This document shows, piece after piece, positions 1-7,489 of a DNA stretch of 15,884 bases. The stretch's first letter is position 1; every line of letters begins with the position of its first letter. The stretch is from positions 1 to 15,884 of the forward strand of contig UQJF01000069.1 in NCBI GenBank assembly GCA_900541315.1, read 5' to 3'. The notes beneath the pieces are model-generated. The model was not told the DNA's origin. It was given only the letters and a program-made list of their open reading frames with translations, and made no database searches. The translations under genes and the position numbers were made by a program. The DNA is from an uncultured Clostridium sp. Lineage in GTDB: Bacteria; Bacillota; Clostridia; Lachnospirales; Lachnospiraceae.

Positions 1-281
1 GAGCAATCGGCTTTCATGAATGGTGATGCCTGCGTCAGCAGGCATGTCCGTTTAGTTGTCATGTATCGTCGTTTTACCGTTAGAGATAAGCAGGGCGGTG
101 TATGGCACAGTTTTCAGGTCTTCCAGGCGGCATATTGGGGGCACCACTTTGTGTCGCATAATAAAACGTGGCCTGCAGTGATTAACAGGATGTTGTAATG
201 TATTCTCCAATTCCGAGAGAACATAAGTATATTACATATATTGTATACACTGCGGGAATGCTGAGAAGGGAGAAGACGAGA
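1..281. other. Upstream region with no supported gene
   Basis: I find no convincing protein-coding gene here. A perfect 8-bp hairpin (ATGCCTGC, loop GTCA, GCAGGCAT) lies at 26-45. No T-run follows it on the minus strand and only a weak one follows on the plus strand, so it is at best a poor terminator. A minus-strand reading frame of 35 codons (159 down to 52, ATG to TAA) gives a protein-like peptide but has no good ribosome binding site. A plus-strand frame at 16-198 looks random. The thiamin pyrophosphate riboswitch signature expected before many thi genes is not present. The thiD promoter may lie here or further upstream; I cannot place it. Confidence 0.5.
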
Positions 282-1088
282 ATGAGAACAGCATTAACGA
301 TCGCTGGAAGCGATTCCAGCGGAGGCGCCGGTATTCAGGCCGACATTAAGACAATGATGGCAAATGGAGTATTTGCCATGAGCGCAATCACAGCACTGAC
401 TGCGCAGAACACAACAGGAGTAGAGGCAATTTTAAATGCCACTCCAGAATTTCTTGGACAGGAATTAGACTGCATTTTTACAGATATTTACCCGGATGCA
501 GTAAAGATCGGTATGGTATCAGATAAAGAACTGATCTGTATGATTGCAGCAAAATTAGAGCAGTACGATGCAAAGAACGTGGTAGTAGATCCGGTTATGG
601 TAGCCACCAGCGGGGCAAGACTGATCAGTGAAGATGCCATTGAAACGTTAAAGGCAGAATTATTCCCACTGGCAAAGATCTTAACGCCAAATATCCCGGA
701 AACAGAAGAATTGACCGGTATGAAGATCACATCTGCCGCAGATATGGAAGCAGCAGCAAAGAAGATCTCTGAGACCTATCACTGCGCTGTTCTCTGCAAA
801 GGTGGGCATAAATTAAATGATGCAAATGATCTGCTCTGGAGTGAAGGAAAAGGCCGTTGGTTTTCTGGAAAGCGTATTGACAATCCAAATACCCATGGAA
901 CCGGCTGTACCTTATCATCAGCCATTGCTTCCAACCTGGCAAAAGGCTTTGATCTGGAAACCAGCGTAGAGCGGGCAAAGGACTATATTTCAGGTGCTTT
1001 GGCAGCTATGCTGGACCTTGGAAAAGGCAGCGGACCTATGGATCATGGTTTTGCCATTGATAATGAATATACAAGGGAGGCAAAGTAA
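282..1088 (+). CDS. thiD: Hydroxymethylpyrimidine/phosphomethylpyrimidine kinase
   Basis: ThiD phosphorylates 4-amino-5-hydroxymethyl-2-methylpyrimidine (HMP) and then HMP phosphate, giving the pyrimidine diphosphate used in thiamin synthesis; it is cytosolic. The 268-residue product has the family's normal length and ribokinase-like fold. Visible motifs are the N-terminal IAGSDSSGGAGIQADIK, the AQNT segment near residue 42 (pyrimidine contact in known ThiD), VVDPVM near 102, LTPNIPE, and the anion-hole motif HGTGC at 205-209. I chose the ATG at 282 because a purine-rich ribosome binding site (AGAAGGGAGAAG) sits just before it and homology begins there. An in-frame ATG at 198 would add 28 residues with no family resemblance. 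The next gene, cytX, starts 2 bases after the stop, so the two form an operon for HMP uptake and salvage. Confidence 0.95.
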   Translation: MRTALTIAGSDSSGGAGIQADIKTMMANGVFAMSAITALTAQNTTGVEAILNATPEFLGQELDCIFTDIYPDAVKIGMVSDKELICMIAAKLEQYDAKNVVVDPVMVATSGARLISEDAIETLKAELFPLAKILTPNIPETEELTGMKITSAADMEAAAKKISETYHCAVLCKGGHKLNDANDLLWSEGKGRWFSGKRIDNPNTHGTGCTLSSAIASNLAKGFDLETSVERAKDYISGALAAMLDLGKGSGPMDHGFAIDNEYTREAK

Positions 1089-1090
1089 TT

Positions 1091-2251
1091 ATGGAAAGAA
1101 GAACCTCTCTTTTTGATAATGGACTGATCTGGTTTGGAGCAGGTGTTTCCCTGGCAGAGATTCTCACAGGTACTTATTTTTCTACTTTAGGCTTTGGAAA
1201 GGGCTTTGCAGCCATTATCGCAGGACATGTGATCGGCTGTGTCCTTCTGTTTTTAGCAGGCGTCATCGGCGGAAAGAGCCGTTTAAGCGCTATGGAGACA
1301 GTAAAAAGCAGCTTTGGCAACAAGGGCGGTCTGTTTTTCGCCCTGTTAAATGTCTTACAGTTAGTAGGCTGGACGGCTATTATGATCTATGACGGTGCTC
1401 TGGCAGCAGGTGGCATCTTCTCATCTGGACACTGGATCTGGTGCCTGGTCATTGGTGCCTTGATCGTTGTGTGGATCATGGTTGGCATTACCAATCTTGG
1501 AAAGATCAATACAGTGGCAATGACAGCTTTGTTTTTACTGACACTGGTGCTTTGCAAGGTTATTTTCTTTGGTGGAAATACCGTTCTTTCCCAGCCAGAT
1601 GACAGTCTTTCCTTTGGCGCAGCAGTAGAACTGGCAGTTGCCATGCCATTGTCATGGCTGCCGCTGATCAGTGACTATACCAGAGAGGCAGAGAAGCCTG
1701 TGGCAGCAACTGCAGTCAGCGCTGTTGTATACGGTCTGGTAAGCTGCTGGATGTATGTGATCGGTATGGGCGCATCTATCTTAACCGGTGAGTCTGACAT
1801 TGCCCAGATCATGTTAAAGGCTGGTTTAAGCGTGATCGCCCTGATCATTGTAGTATTTTCAACGGTAACGACTACCTTCCTTGATGCTTACTCTGCAGGT
1901 ATCTCCAATGAGTCTATTTTCCCGCAGTTTAAGGGGCAGTATGTGGCTGTGGCAGTGACGGTTGTAGGAACCATTGGAGCAATTGTATTCCCAATGGATG
2001 ATATTACAGGTTTCTTATACCTGATCGGTTCCGTTTTCGCCCCTATGATCGCTATTCAGATCGCTGACTATTTTATCTTACACAGAGACAGAAGAAGGAC
2101 TGCCTTTGATGCCAGAAATCTGGTGATCTGGGCCATTGGTTTTGTCCTGTACCGTATTCTGATGAATGTAGATCTGCCGGTGGGAAATACACTGCCGGAT
2201 ATGATCATCACCATAGTGCTGTGCGTCATCGCTGGTGCGGTATTACACTAA
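1091..2251 (+). CDS. cytX: CytX-like hydroxymethylpyrimidine permease (NCS1 family)
   Basis: This is a 386-residue polytopic membrane protein of the nucleobase:cation symporter-1 family, subgroup CytX, which is predicted to import the thiamin precursor HMP. The N-terminal segment SLFDNGLIWFGAGVSLAEI is characteristic of the subgroup. About ten to twelve hydrophobic segments run through the whole chain, and the cytoplasmic-looking charged stretch HRDRRRTAFD lies near residue 333. GGGAGG at 1075-1080, inside the thiD end, is its ribosome binding site. The link to thiD supports HMP rather than cytosine as substrate, because ThiD phosphorylates the imported molecule. Substrate assignment rests on family knowledge and context; the transporter fold itself is clear. 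Cytosine or another pyrimidine is the main alternative. Confidence 0.88.
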   Translation: MERRTSLFDNGLIWFGAGVSLAEILTGTYFSTLGFGKGFAAIIAGHVIGCVLLFLAGVIGGKSRLSAMETVKSSFGNKGGLFFALLNVLQLVGWTAIMIYDGALAAGGIFSSGHWIWCLVIGALIVVWIMVGITNLGKINTVAMTALFLLTLVLCKVIFFGGNTVLSQPDDSLSFGAAVELAVAMPLSWLPLISDYTREAEKPVAATAVSAVVYGLVSCWMYVIGMGASILTGESDIAQIMLKAGLSVIALIIVVFSTVTTTFLDAYSAGISNESIFPQFKGQYVAVAVTVVGTIGAIVFPMDDITGFLYLIGSVFAPMIAIQIADYFILHRDRRRTAFDARNLVIWAIGFVLYRILMNVDLPVGNTLPDMIITIVLCVIAGAVLH

Positions 2252-2281
2252 AATACAGGAATAAAAGCGGCTATAAAGAAG

Positions 2282-2326
2282 AAAAATCCCCGTGTCTGTA
2301 CGTTGTACATAGGCACGGGGATTTTT
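2282..2326. terminator. Bidirectional intrinsic terminator
   Basis: A strong stem (AAAAATCCCCGTG pairing with CACGGGGATTTTT, extended by a few imperfect pairs around GTAC) is flanked by A-runs on the left and T-runs on the right. It therefore serves both cytX on the plus strand and the convergent ATPase gene on the minus strand. Confidence 0.92.
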
Positions 2327-2342
2327 GCTGTTATATATTGGT

Positions 2343-4232
2343 TTAGATCTGTATCATCTGATGTGTAATACCTTCCTCTTTTAATATCTCTTCCTCCCTC
2401 TGATGGCAGGTAAAGATAATACACTGCTTGTCCCAGGCTTTTGAAAGCCATTTCAGGGCAGTTTTTAAACGGTCATCATCGTATAGAGCGAAGCTGTCAT
2501 CAAAGATCAGAGGCATATTGCCTTTGTCACCGATAACAAGCTTGGCAGCAGCCAGGCGGACGGCCAGATAGATCTGGTCCATGGTGCCGCTGCTGACCTG
2601 TTCAATAGGGACAAGTCGGGTTGGTGTGTTCATAAATATATTTAAGTCCTGGTCGATGCTCATGCTGCGGTAGATGCCGCCGGTAATGCCTTCGATCAGT
2701 TCAGAAGCGGTCTTATTTAAGTAAAGCCCAAAGGAATCACGGATGGTGGTGGATAAATTGGTCATTGTATCCTGGGCCAGATCCACAGCATCTAATTCTT
2801 CCTGGATGTGCTTATTTTCCGCAAGAACATGTTTTAAGTGTTCTGCTTCATTTTTCTTTGCAGCCAGCTGCTCTAATTTCTGTTCCAGTTCCCATTGGAT
2901 ACGCTGCTGTTTCTCAATCTCTTCAGATACACCATCTTCCGTCTGCTGAAGCCTGCTGATCTCTTCAGACATAGTTTTTAAGGTATTTTCTGACTGTTCT
3001 ACAGCTTTACTTAACCGCAGGAAACCAGCCAGCTTTTCTTCCAGGGCATCCAGGGCTTTCTGGGAAATAGAAGCATCCTGGAGATGTCTTGAAAAGATTT
3101 CCCGAAGCAGCCGCGTTTCGGTATCCAGCTGTTTTTTAAAATGGCGGCTGCGGTTTATTAACATGATCCCGGCAATCAGGAAAAGAATCCCGCAAAGCCC
3201 GCATAAAAGTGCCGGAAGCTGTAACGTGGCAGGTGAGAGCTGTAAAAATCTGGGAGCCAGACTGGATAACAGGGAGATCCCGGTTTCCGGGGCCAACAGG
3301 AAGAACAAACTGCTTCCAATCCCAAGCATTGCCAGGAACATCAGTAAAAATGCCCCTACGGATCTGGAACGCTTATTGCAGGCGGCTTTTGCACTGGCAT
3401 GATCTTCAAAATGCTGTCTGGTCTCATTGCGGTACTTTTCTACAGATGCTTGGTCTGTAAACTGGCTGTTTAATAAGATCTGGCGGCCTTTTGCAGCTTT
3501 TTCCAGAAGCTGTTCTTTCTCCTTTTGTTTTTTATCTAATTCCTCTTTCACCAGTCCCCGTTCCTGGCGCTTTGCTGTTAAGTGGTTGGCATATTCAGGG
3601 GCAGATATTTCCTGTTCGATCCTTCGGATCTCGCTGAGAGCTGCTGTATAGCTTTTTGCGGCTTCCGGCACAAACTGGGCTTCTAACTGCTTGCGCTGTG
3701 CTTTTAAATAAGCACTGGCCTTTGTGATGTTTAAGGCAATGCTTCCGGAGGTGTTTAAGTTTGCAATATAATTTCGCAGCTCCGAAACCATTCCACCGTC
3801 TGTGGCGCATTTTAACTGTCCAATGCTAATGGTATTATCATAAGCAGTTTCAGACAGGCCGCAGCGCAGCTTGTCCCATAAAGCCTTGTTATTTTCCTCT
3901 TCTTTTCCGGTAGTTTCATTAATGACACAAAGGCGCTTGTCACCTTTCTGGAAACGGCGCTCAATCCGGTAGATCTGTCCGTCACATTCCACACGGAGAT
4001 AGCCTTCATAGACACCGCTCTGGGTCCATGGCTGGAATTTGGAGTAGGTATCGTTTTTGGAAGCACGTCCTCTCTGGCGTTCAATACCAAAGAGCATGCC
4101 CTTGATAAATGTATGTAAGGTGGATTTTCCGGCTTCATTTTTTCCGTAGACCACATTTAAGCCGTCCTGAAAGGAAATATCCCGGTTATGAAATTTTCCA
4201 AAGCCGTCAATATGCAGACTGAGTATTTTCAT
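2343..4232 (-). CDS. YhaN/SbcC-like AAA ATPase with coiled coils and a membrane hairpin
   Basis: This is a 629-residue Rad50/SMC-type ATPase, partner of the phosphoesterase encoded just upstream. The Walker A motif GKNEAGKST is at 30-38, the ABC signature SSGTMDQ at 547-553, Walker B LIFDD at 575-579 and the switch histidine FTCH at 607-610. Long charged coiled-coil segments lie between. The coiled coil is interrupted by two hydrophobic segments at about 292-314 and 340-360, as in YhaN-type proteins, which suggests membrane anchoring. I chose the ATG at 4232: GAAAGGAG precedes it and MKILSLHIDGFG is the family start. A longer frame from 4271 would overlap the upstream gene. The upstream stop and this start are 4 bases apart, so translation is coupled. 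It is clearly shorter than Bacillus YhaN (over 900 residues). DNA repair or end processing is inferred from the family. Confidence 0.86.
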   Translation of the reverse strand: MKILSLHIDGFGKFHNRDISFQDGLNVVYGKNEAGKSTLHTFIKGMLFGIERQRGRASKNDTYSKFQPWTQSGVYEGYLRVECDGQIYRIERRFQKGDKRLCVINETTGKEEENNKALWDKLRCGLSETAYDNTISIGQLKCATDGGMVSELRNYIANLNTSGSIALNITKASAYLKAQRKQLEAQFVPEAAKSYTAALSEIRRIEQEISAPEYANHLTAKRQERGLVKEELDKKQKEKEQLLEKAAKGRQILLNSQFTDQASVEKYRNETRQHFEDHASAKAACNKRSRSVGAFLLMFLAMLGIGSSLFFLLAPETGISLLSSLAPRFLQLSPATLQLPALLCGLCGILFLIAGIMLINRSRHFKKQLDTETRLLREIFSRHLQDASISQKALDALEEKLAGFLRLSKAVEQSENTLKTMSEEISRLQQTEDGVSEEIEKQQRIQWELEQKLEQLAAKKNEAEHLKHVLAENKHIQEELDAVDLAQDTMTNLSTTIRDSFGLYLNKTASELIEGITGGIYRSMSIDQDLNIFMNTPTRLVPIEQVSSGTMDQIYLAVRLAAAKLVIGDKGNMPLIFDDSFALYDDDRLKTALKWLSKAWDKQCIIFTCHQREEEILKEEGITHQMIQI

Positions 4233-4236
4233 GGGC

Positions 4237-5307
4237 TTAGCTCCTTTCGTCAGTGGTGTGAAGCAGGGCATTGACGCCGTAATACAGCGCTTTCTTTTCT
4301 ACAGGCCCCATATCGTCATTCTGGAGTGCCTGGATAAAGAAGCCGATCATATCACTGGAATGTTCTGCAAACAGGGCAGAAAAATCATAATCCGGTTCTG
4401 TATCGTCAATGACTTCTGCAATGCGGTAGAACGTTTGCAGGGAGGACAAGTCAAATTCAATATCCGGATCACGCATGCCTTTGATGCGGAAGCGGTAGAT
4501 ATTGTTTGTGCCACGCTTTTTGATCTCTGTTTCGATCTGGTCTGCCAGTTCACCGTTTGTTGTTTCTTTTGATACGTTCACGGCTAACGGCATGTACTGG
4601 AGAGAGGCGGCAGGAACAAACTCCAGATGGGTCAGTTTTCTGGTCATAGGATGGATCTCACCAGTAAAATATCCGTGGATGCCGGTTTCTGTCAGGTCTA
4701 AAGGTTCAGGTGAACCGCAGTAAGCCATCTTATCCTCAGCGATCAACTGAGGTTTGTGGATATGTCCCAGTGCAATGTAAGAAAATGGGGATAACTCCAG
4801 GCTATTAAAGTTTAATGGAAGGTGGGAAGCATCACCGCCGTGTGCCATAAGAATCTGGATGCGGTTGTTTAAAGGAACCTGAATGTCTTCTAACAGTGGT
4901 TTTTTGATCTCAGTGGTGTGGTAGCTGAAGCCGTAAACTTCAGTATTGATATCCTCAAAATAGACGGATTTTAAAGTGGGCTCCATGAGAAATGTAACGT
5001 TTGGACTCCATGCAAAGCTTAAAAGGGCAGAATTATCCCGTATGCGGTCATGATTCCCGGCAATGAGAATGACTTTTACATTGGGAATGGTGGTAAACAG
5101 ATAGTTGACTTCTTTTAAGTCCCGTACCAGTGGCTGGCGGTGGAACAGATCACCGCTGATGAACAGACAGTCCGCCTGCATTTTCCCAGCCTGGGCAATG
5201 ATCTTCTTAAAAGTATTTTTGATAGCCTGGGCCCGTTCACTTCCCCAAGGCTTATCTGCATCGGGAGTCATTCCCCAGTGGATGTCGCCTGTATGGATAA
5301 ATTTCAT
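4237..5307 (-). CDS. YhaO/SbcD-like metallophosphoesterase (DNA exonuclease family)
   Basis: This is a 356-residue calcineurin-like phosphoesterase of the SbcD/Mre11 type. All metal-binding motifs are present: D8-x-H10 (GDIHWG), GD at 52-53 (SGDLFHR), GNHD at 84-87, H156 (MAHGG) and GHIH at 181-184. The following YCGSPEPL near 196-203 is typical of YhaO/SbcD. The predicted role is a manganese-dependent nuclease acting with the ATPase encoded directly downstream. Its last codons contain the ribosome binding site of that gene. Its own ribosome binding site, AAAGGAGG, is at 5313-5320. A large palindromic element (5332-5488) lies directly upstream and would fall in its leader if a weak promoter at 5485-5514 is used. 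The nuclease role is inferred from the family. Confidence 0.9.
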   Translation of the reverse strand: MKFIHTGDIHWGMTPDADKPWGSERAQAIKNTFKKIIAQAGKMQADCLFISGDLFHRQPLVRDLKEVNYLFTTIPNVKVILIAGNHDRIRDNSALLSFAWSPNVTFLMEPTLKSVYFEDINTEVYGFSYHTTEIKKPLLEDIQVPLNNRIQILMAHGGDASHLPLNFNSLELSPFSYIALGHIHKPQLIAEDKMAYCGSPEPLDLTETGIHGYFTGEIHPMTRKLTHLEFVPAASLQYMPLAVNVSKETTNGELADQIETEIKKRGTNNIYRFRIKGMRDPDIEFDLSSLQTFYRIAEVIDDTEPDYDFSALFAEHSSDMIGFFIQALQNDDMGPVEKKALYYGVNALLHTTDERS

Positions 5308-5331
5308 GGATACCTCCTTTGGAATTTCATG

Positions 5332-5488
5332 TACTCTCGGAGTCTTTCCTGCACTTGCCTTTGCGGCTGATTTTCCGCCAGTTGCACCCGAATTTCAGAG
5401 GCGGACGCAACGCCAACGCCTCAGAAATTTGGGCACAACTGACAAAAAATCTTCTCGCAAAATAAAGTACAAAAAGATTTCGAGAGTA
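5332..5488. repeat. 157-bp imperfect palindrome, MITE-like or leader hairpin
   Basis: Nearly the whole segment folds back on itself. TACTCTCG at 5332-5339 pairs with CGAGAGTA at 5481-5488. The inner arms (CAGTTGCACCC...TTTCAGAGGCG against CGCCTCAGAAATTTGGGCACAACTG's mirror) also match over about 25 positions with few differences, leaving a short centre around 5405-5418. If the outer TA pairs are a target duplication, the layout would be like that of IS630/mariner-derived miniature elements. It contains no open reading frame of note. It lies between the asnS terminator and the phosphoesterase ribosome binding site. A shorter relative occurs at 14354-14396. A regulatory leader hairpin is the alternative explanation. 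Confidence 0.7.
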
Positions 5489-5514
5489 TATATTCTAAAA
5501 ACGGCGCAAAACAA
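5485..5514 (-). promoter_or_regulatory. Possible weak promoter for the phosphoesterase-ATPase operon
   Basis: On the minus strand, TTGTTT (5509-5514) is followed after 18 bases by TATACT (5485-5490). The -35 lies inside the asnS terminator stem, and transcription would start within the palindromic element. The match is weak and the placement is tentative. Confidence 0.25.
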
Positions 5515-5533
5515 AAAAATATGTTTTGCGCCG
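5497..5533 (-). terminator. Intrinsic terminator of asnS
   Basis: Read on the minus strand, the perfect stem GGCGCAAAACA / TGTTTTGCGCC with an AT-rich loop is followed by TTTTT. It lies about 180 bases after the asnS stop codon, beyond the cloverleaf-like element. Confidence 0.9.
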
Positions 5534-5543
5534 GAGAGTGCTA

Positions 5544-5716
5544 GTAAGCCAACGAATTGCTACGCAGCTGCGCTGCTCCCGCAATTCTAAAAACATTCAG
5601 AATCCGCAGATTTGCAATGCAAATCGCTTCTTCTTCATGTTTTTGGCGGGAACCAAAGTCAGATGCCTTATCGTGCAAGCACGAACAGCACCTGCACTTT
5701 TGTTCCCTTGGCTTAC
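5544..5716. repeat. Cloverleaf-like structured element in the asnS 3' region
   Basis: The outer arms GTAAGCCAA (5544-5552) and TTGGCTTAC (5708-5716) are perfect inverted repeats. Inside are three hairpins. Arm 1 is GAATTGC 5554-5560 with GCAATTC 5581-5587, capped by GCAGC/GCTGC. Arm 2 is AAAAACAT 5589-5596 with ATGTTTTT 5637-5644, containing the palindrome GATTTGCAATGCAAATC at 5609-5625. Arm 3 is GGGAACCAAAGTCAGATGCC at 5648-5667 with its near-mirror at 5688-5707, capped by TCGTGC/GCACGA. The right outer arm includes the asnS stop codon. There is no believable coding frame. An interspersed repeat or a stable mRNA 3' structure fits. Confidence 0.75.
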
Positions 5717-7104
5717 AGTTCGCAGTTATTAACAGTTCTTGGGAATGGGATAACGTCGCGGATGTTGGACATACCGGTCAGATACATTACGCAGCGCTCA
5801 AAGCCAAGTCCGAAGCCTGCATGGCGGGTAGAACCGTATTTACGAAGATCCAGGTAGAATCCGTAATCCTCTTTCTTAAGTCCCAGTTCATCCATTCTTG
5901 CAACCAGTTTGTCATAGTCATCTTCACGCTGGCTTCCGCCGATGATCTCGCCGATTCCAGGAACCAGACAGTCTACAGCAGCAACAGTCTTGCCGTCTGG
6001 GTTCATCTTCATGTAGAATGCCTTGATCTCCTTTGGATAATCGGTAACGAATACAGGTTTCTTGAAGATCTCTTCAGTCAGGTAACGCTCATGCTCAGTC
6101 TGCAGGTCGCAGCCCCAGGATACCTTGTAGTCAAATTTGTCATTGTGCTTCATTAACAGATCAACAGCCTCAGTATAGGTGATGCGTCCGAATTCAGAGT
6201 TGAGAACGTTGTTTAAACGGTCTAACAGACCTTTGTCTACGAAGTTATTGAAGAAGTTCATTTCTTCCGGAGCATGCTCTAAAACGTACTTGATCACATA
6301 TTTTAACATGCCTTCTGCAACACGCATATTATCATCCAGGTCAGCGAAAGCCATTTCCGGCTCGATCATCCAGAATTCAGCAGCATGACGGGTGGTGTTG
6401 GAGTTCTCTGCGCGGAAGGTAGGTCCGAAGGTATAGATATTGCGGAATGCCATAGCGTAGGTTTCACCATTTAACTGGCCGCTTACAGTCAGGTTGGTTG
6501 GCTTTCCGAAGAAATCCTGCTTGTAATCAATGGTGCCGTCCTCATTTTTAGGTACGTTGTTTAAGTCTAAAGTAGTAACCTGGAACATTTCTCCTGCACC
6601 TTCGCAGTCACTTCCGGTGATCAATGGAGTGTGGACATAAACAAAGTCCTTTTCCTGGAAATACTGATGGATAGCATATGCGATCAAAGAACGCACACGG
6701 AATACTGCCTGGAAAGTGTTGGTCCTTGGACGTAAATGTGAGATGGTGCGCAGATATTCAAAAGAGTGGCGCTTTTTCTGCAGCGGGTAATCAGGTGCAG
6801 ATGCACCTTCAACAGTAACCTCAGTAGCCTGGATCTCAAAAGGCTGTTTTGCCTGTGGAGTAGCAACTAAAGTGCCTTTAACAATAATGGCAGTTCCAAC
6901 ACCTAATTTGGAAACCTGTGCGAAGTTTTCCAGAGTGTCATGGTAAACAGCCTGAAGGGTCTCAAAATAAGTTCCGTCACTGATAACGATGAAACCGAAT
7001 GCTTTAGAATCCCGAAGGCTGCGGATCCATCCGCCAACGGTAATTTCCTTGTCCAGGAACTTTTCCGGATTTTTATAAAGTTCTCTTACTGTAACTAAAT
7101 CCAT
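5713..7104 (-). CDS. asnS: Asparagine--tRNA ligase
   Basis: AsnRS charges tRNA(Asn) with asparagine using ATP and is cytosolic. The 463-residue class IIb synthetase has the usual length. An N-terminal OB-fold anticodon-binding domain spans about residues 18-100 ([19 protein letters not shown]). The class II catalytic core follows, with motif 2 at about 230-253 (FRAENSN...[11 protein letters not shown]) and motif 3 at 430-444 ([15 protein letters not shown]). The end [11 protein letters not shown] is normal for AsnRS, so the protein is not truncated even though a structured element begins at the stop codon. Ribosome binding site AAGGAG lies about 10 bases upstream of the ATG. The leader is short (about 60 bases from a strong promoter), and I see no T-box specifier or antiterminator sequence, which many Firmicute synthetase genes carry. 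Confidence 0.96.
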   Translation of the reverse strand: MDLVTVRELYKNPEKFLDKEITVGGWIRSLRDSKAFGFIVISDGTYFETLQAVYHDTLENFAQVSKLGVGTAIIVKGTLVATPQAKQPFEIQATEVTVEGASAPDYPLQKKRHSFEYLRTISHLRPRTNTFQAVFRVRSLIAYAIHQYFQEKDFVYVHTPLITGSDCEGAGEMFQVTTLDLNNVPKNEDGTIDYKQDFFGKPTNLTVSGQLNGETYAMAFRNIYTFGPTFRAENSNTTRHAAEFWMIEPEMAFADLDDNMRVAEGMLKYVIKYVLEHAPEEMNFFNNFVDKGLLDRLNNVLNSEFGRITYTEAVDLLMKHNDKFDYKVSWGCDLQTEHERYLTEEIFKKPVFVTDYPKEIKAFYMKMNPDGKTVAAVDCLVPGIGEIIGGSQREDDYDKLVARMDELGLKKEDYGFYLDLRKYGSTRHAGFGLGFERCVMYLTGMSNIRDVIPFPRTVNNCEL

Positions 7105-7169
7105 GATGAGTAATATCTCCTTTTCTCCAATACAAAATTTCTAAAAGCAAAATTGCAATATTATTAGGT

Positions 7170-7198
7170 ATTATAAGGTATTTCACGTAATGTTTCAA
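7170..7198 (-). promoter_or_regulatory. Strong sigma-A promoter of asnS
   Basis: On the minus strand, TTGAAA (7193-7198) and TATAAT (7170-7175) are separated by exactly 17 bases. This is a near-perfect vegetative promoter about 65 bases upstream of the asnS start codon. Confidence 0.88.
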
Positions 7199-7200
7199 GG

Positions 7201-7421
7201 TTTTCATGCGTTTCTGCGGGGTTTCTTAGGCTATTTGTGTGTATTTCTAGGCAAGAAAAGAGCAGTCTCACCTATCAACGCACTTGGTTGATGGCAGGGG
7301 ACATATAGTGCTCGGAGGATTTTTAGGGCACAACATCTTGGGAAAAGTGTAAAATATAAAACATGATATCGAAAAATGTCGGAAAACTGCATAAAAAACA
7401 CAAAATATATTTAAATATTTG
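7201..7421. other. Divergent intergenic region between asnS and glgC promoters
   Basis: There is no coding frame of note. Two small hairpins are visible: ATCAAC (7274-7279) with GTTGAT (7287-7292), and GTGCTC (7308-7313) with GGGCAC (7326-7331). Two tandem sequences, TATCGAAAA (7367) and TGTCGGAAAA (7377), each differ by one base from the Spo0A box core TGTCGAA, but this is weak evidence. I recognise no riboswitch or known small RNA. Confidence 0.35.
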
Positions 7422-7450
7422 TGTACTATTTATAAAGTTTGTGGTATAAT
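7422..7450 (+). promoter_or_regulatory. Extended -10 promoter of glgC
   Basis: TATAAT at 7445-7450 is preceded by TGG (extended -10, TGn). The -35 (TGTACT at 7422-7427, 17-base spacing) is poor. Transcription should begin near 7457, which rules out glgC starts upstream of that point. Confidence 0.75.
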
Positions 7451-7489
7451 TATGTTTACCAAAATTATATAACAGCAAGAGGTGATAAC

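Noticed and set aside
261..266. CTGAGA just before thiD, as in the TPP riboswitch core
   Set aside because: It stands immediately before the start codon without the second conserved core or surrounding stems, so it is chance.
198..281. Upstream ATG at 198 as thiD start
   Set aside because: The extra 28 residues do not resemble ThiD, and a good ribosome binding site precedes the ATG at 282.
5332..5488. CRISPR or tandem repeat array
   Set aside because: The repeats are inverted, occur as a single pair and have no regular spacers.
5105..5857. Several plus-strand open frames across 5105-6156
   Set aside because: They run through palindromic repeats and antisense to asnS or the phosphoesterase, with no ribosome binding sites or recognisable domains.
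7105..7200. T-box leader for asnS
   Set aside because: The leader is too short and lacks the conserved antiterminator sequence.
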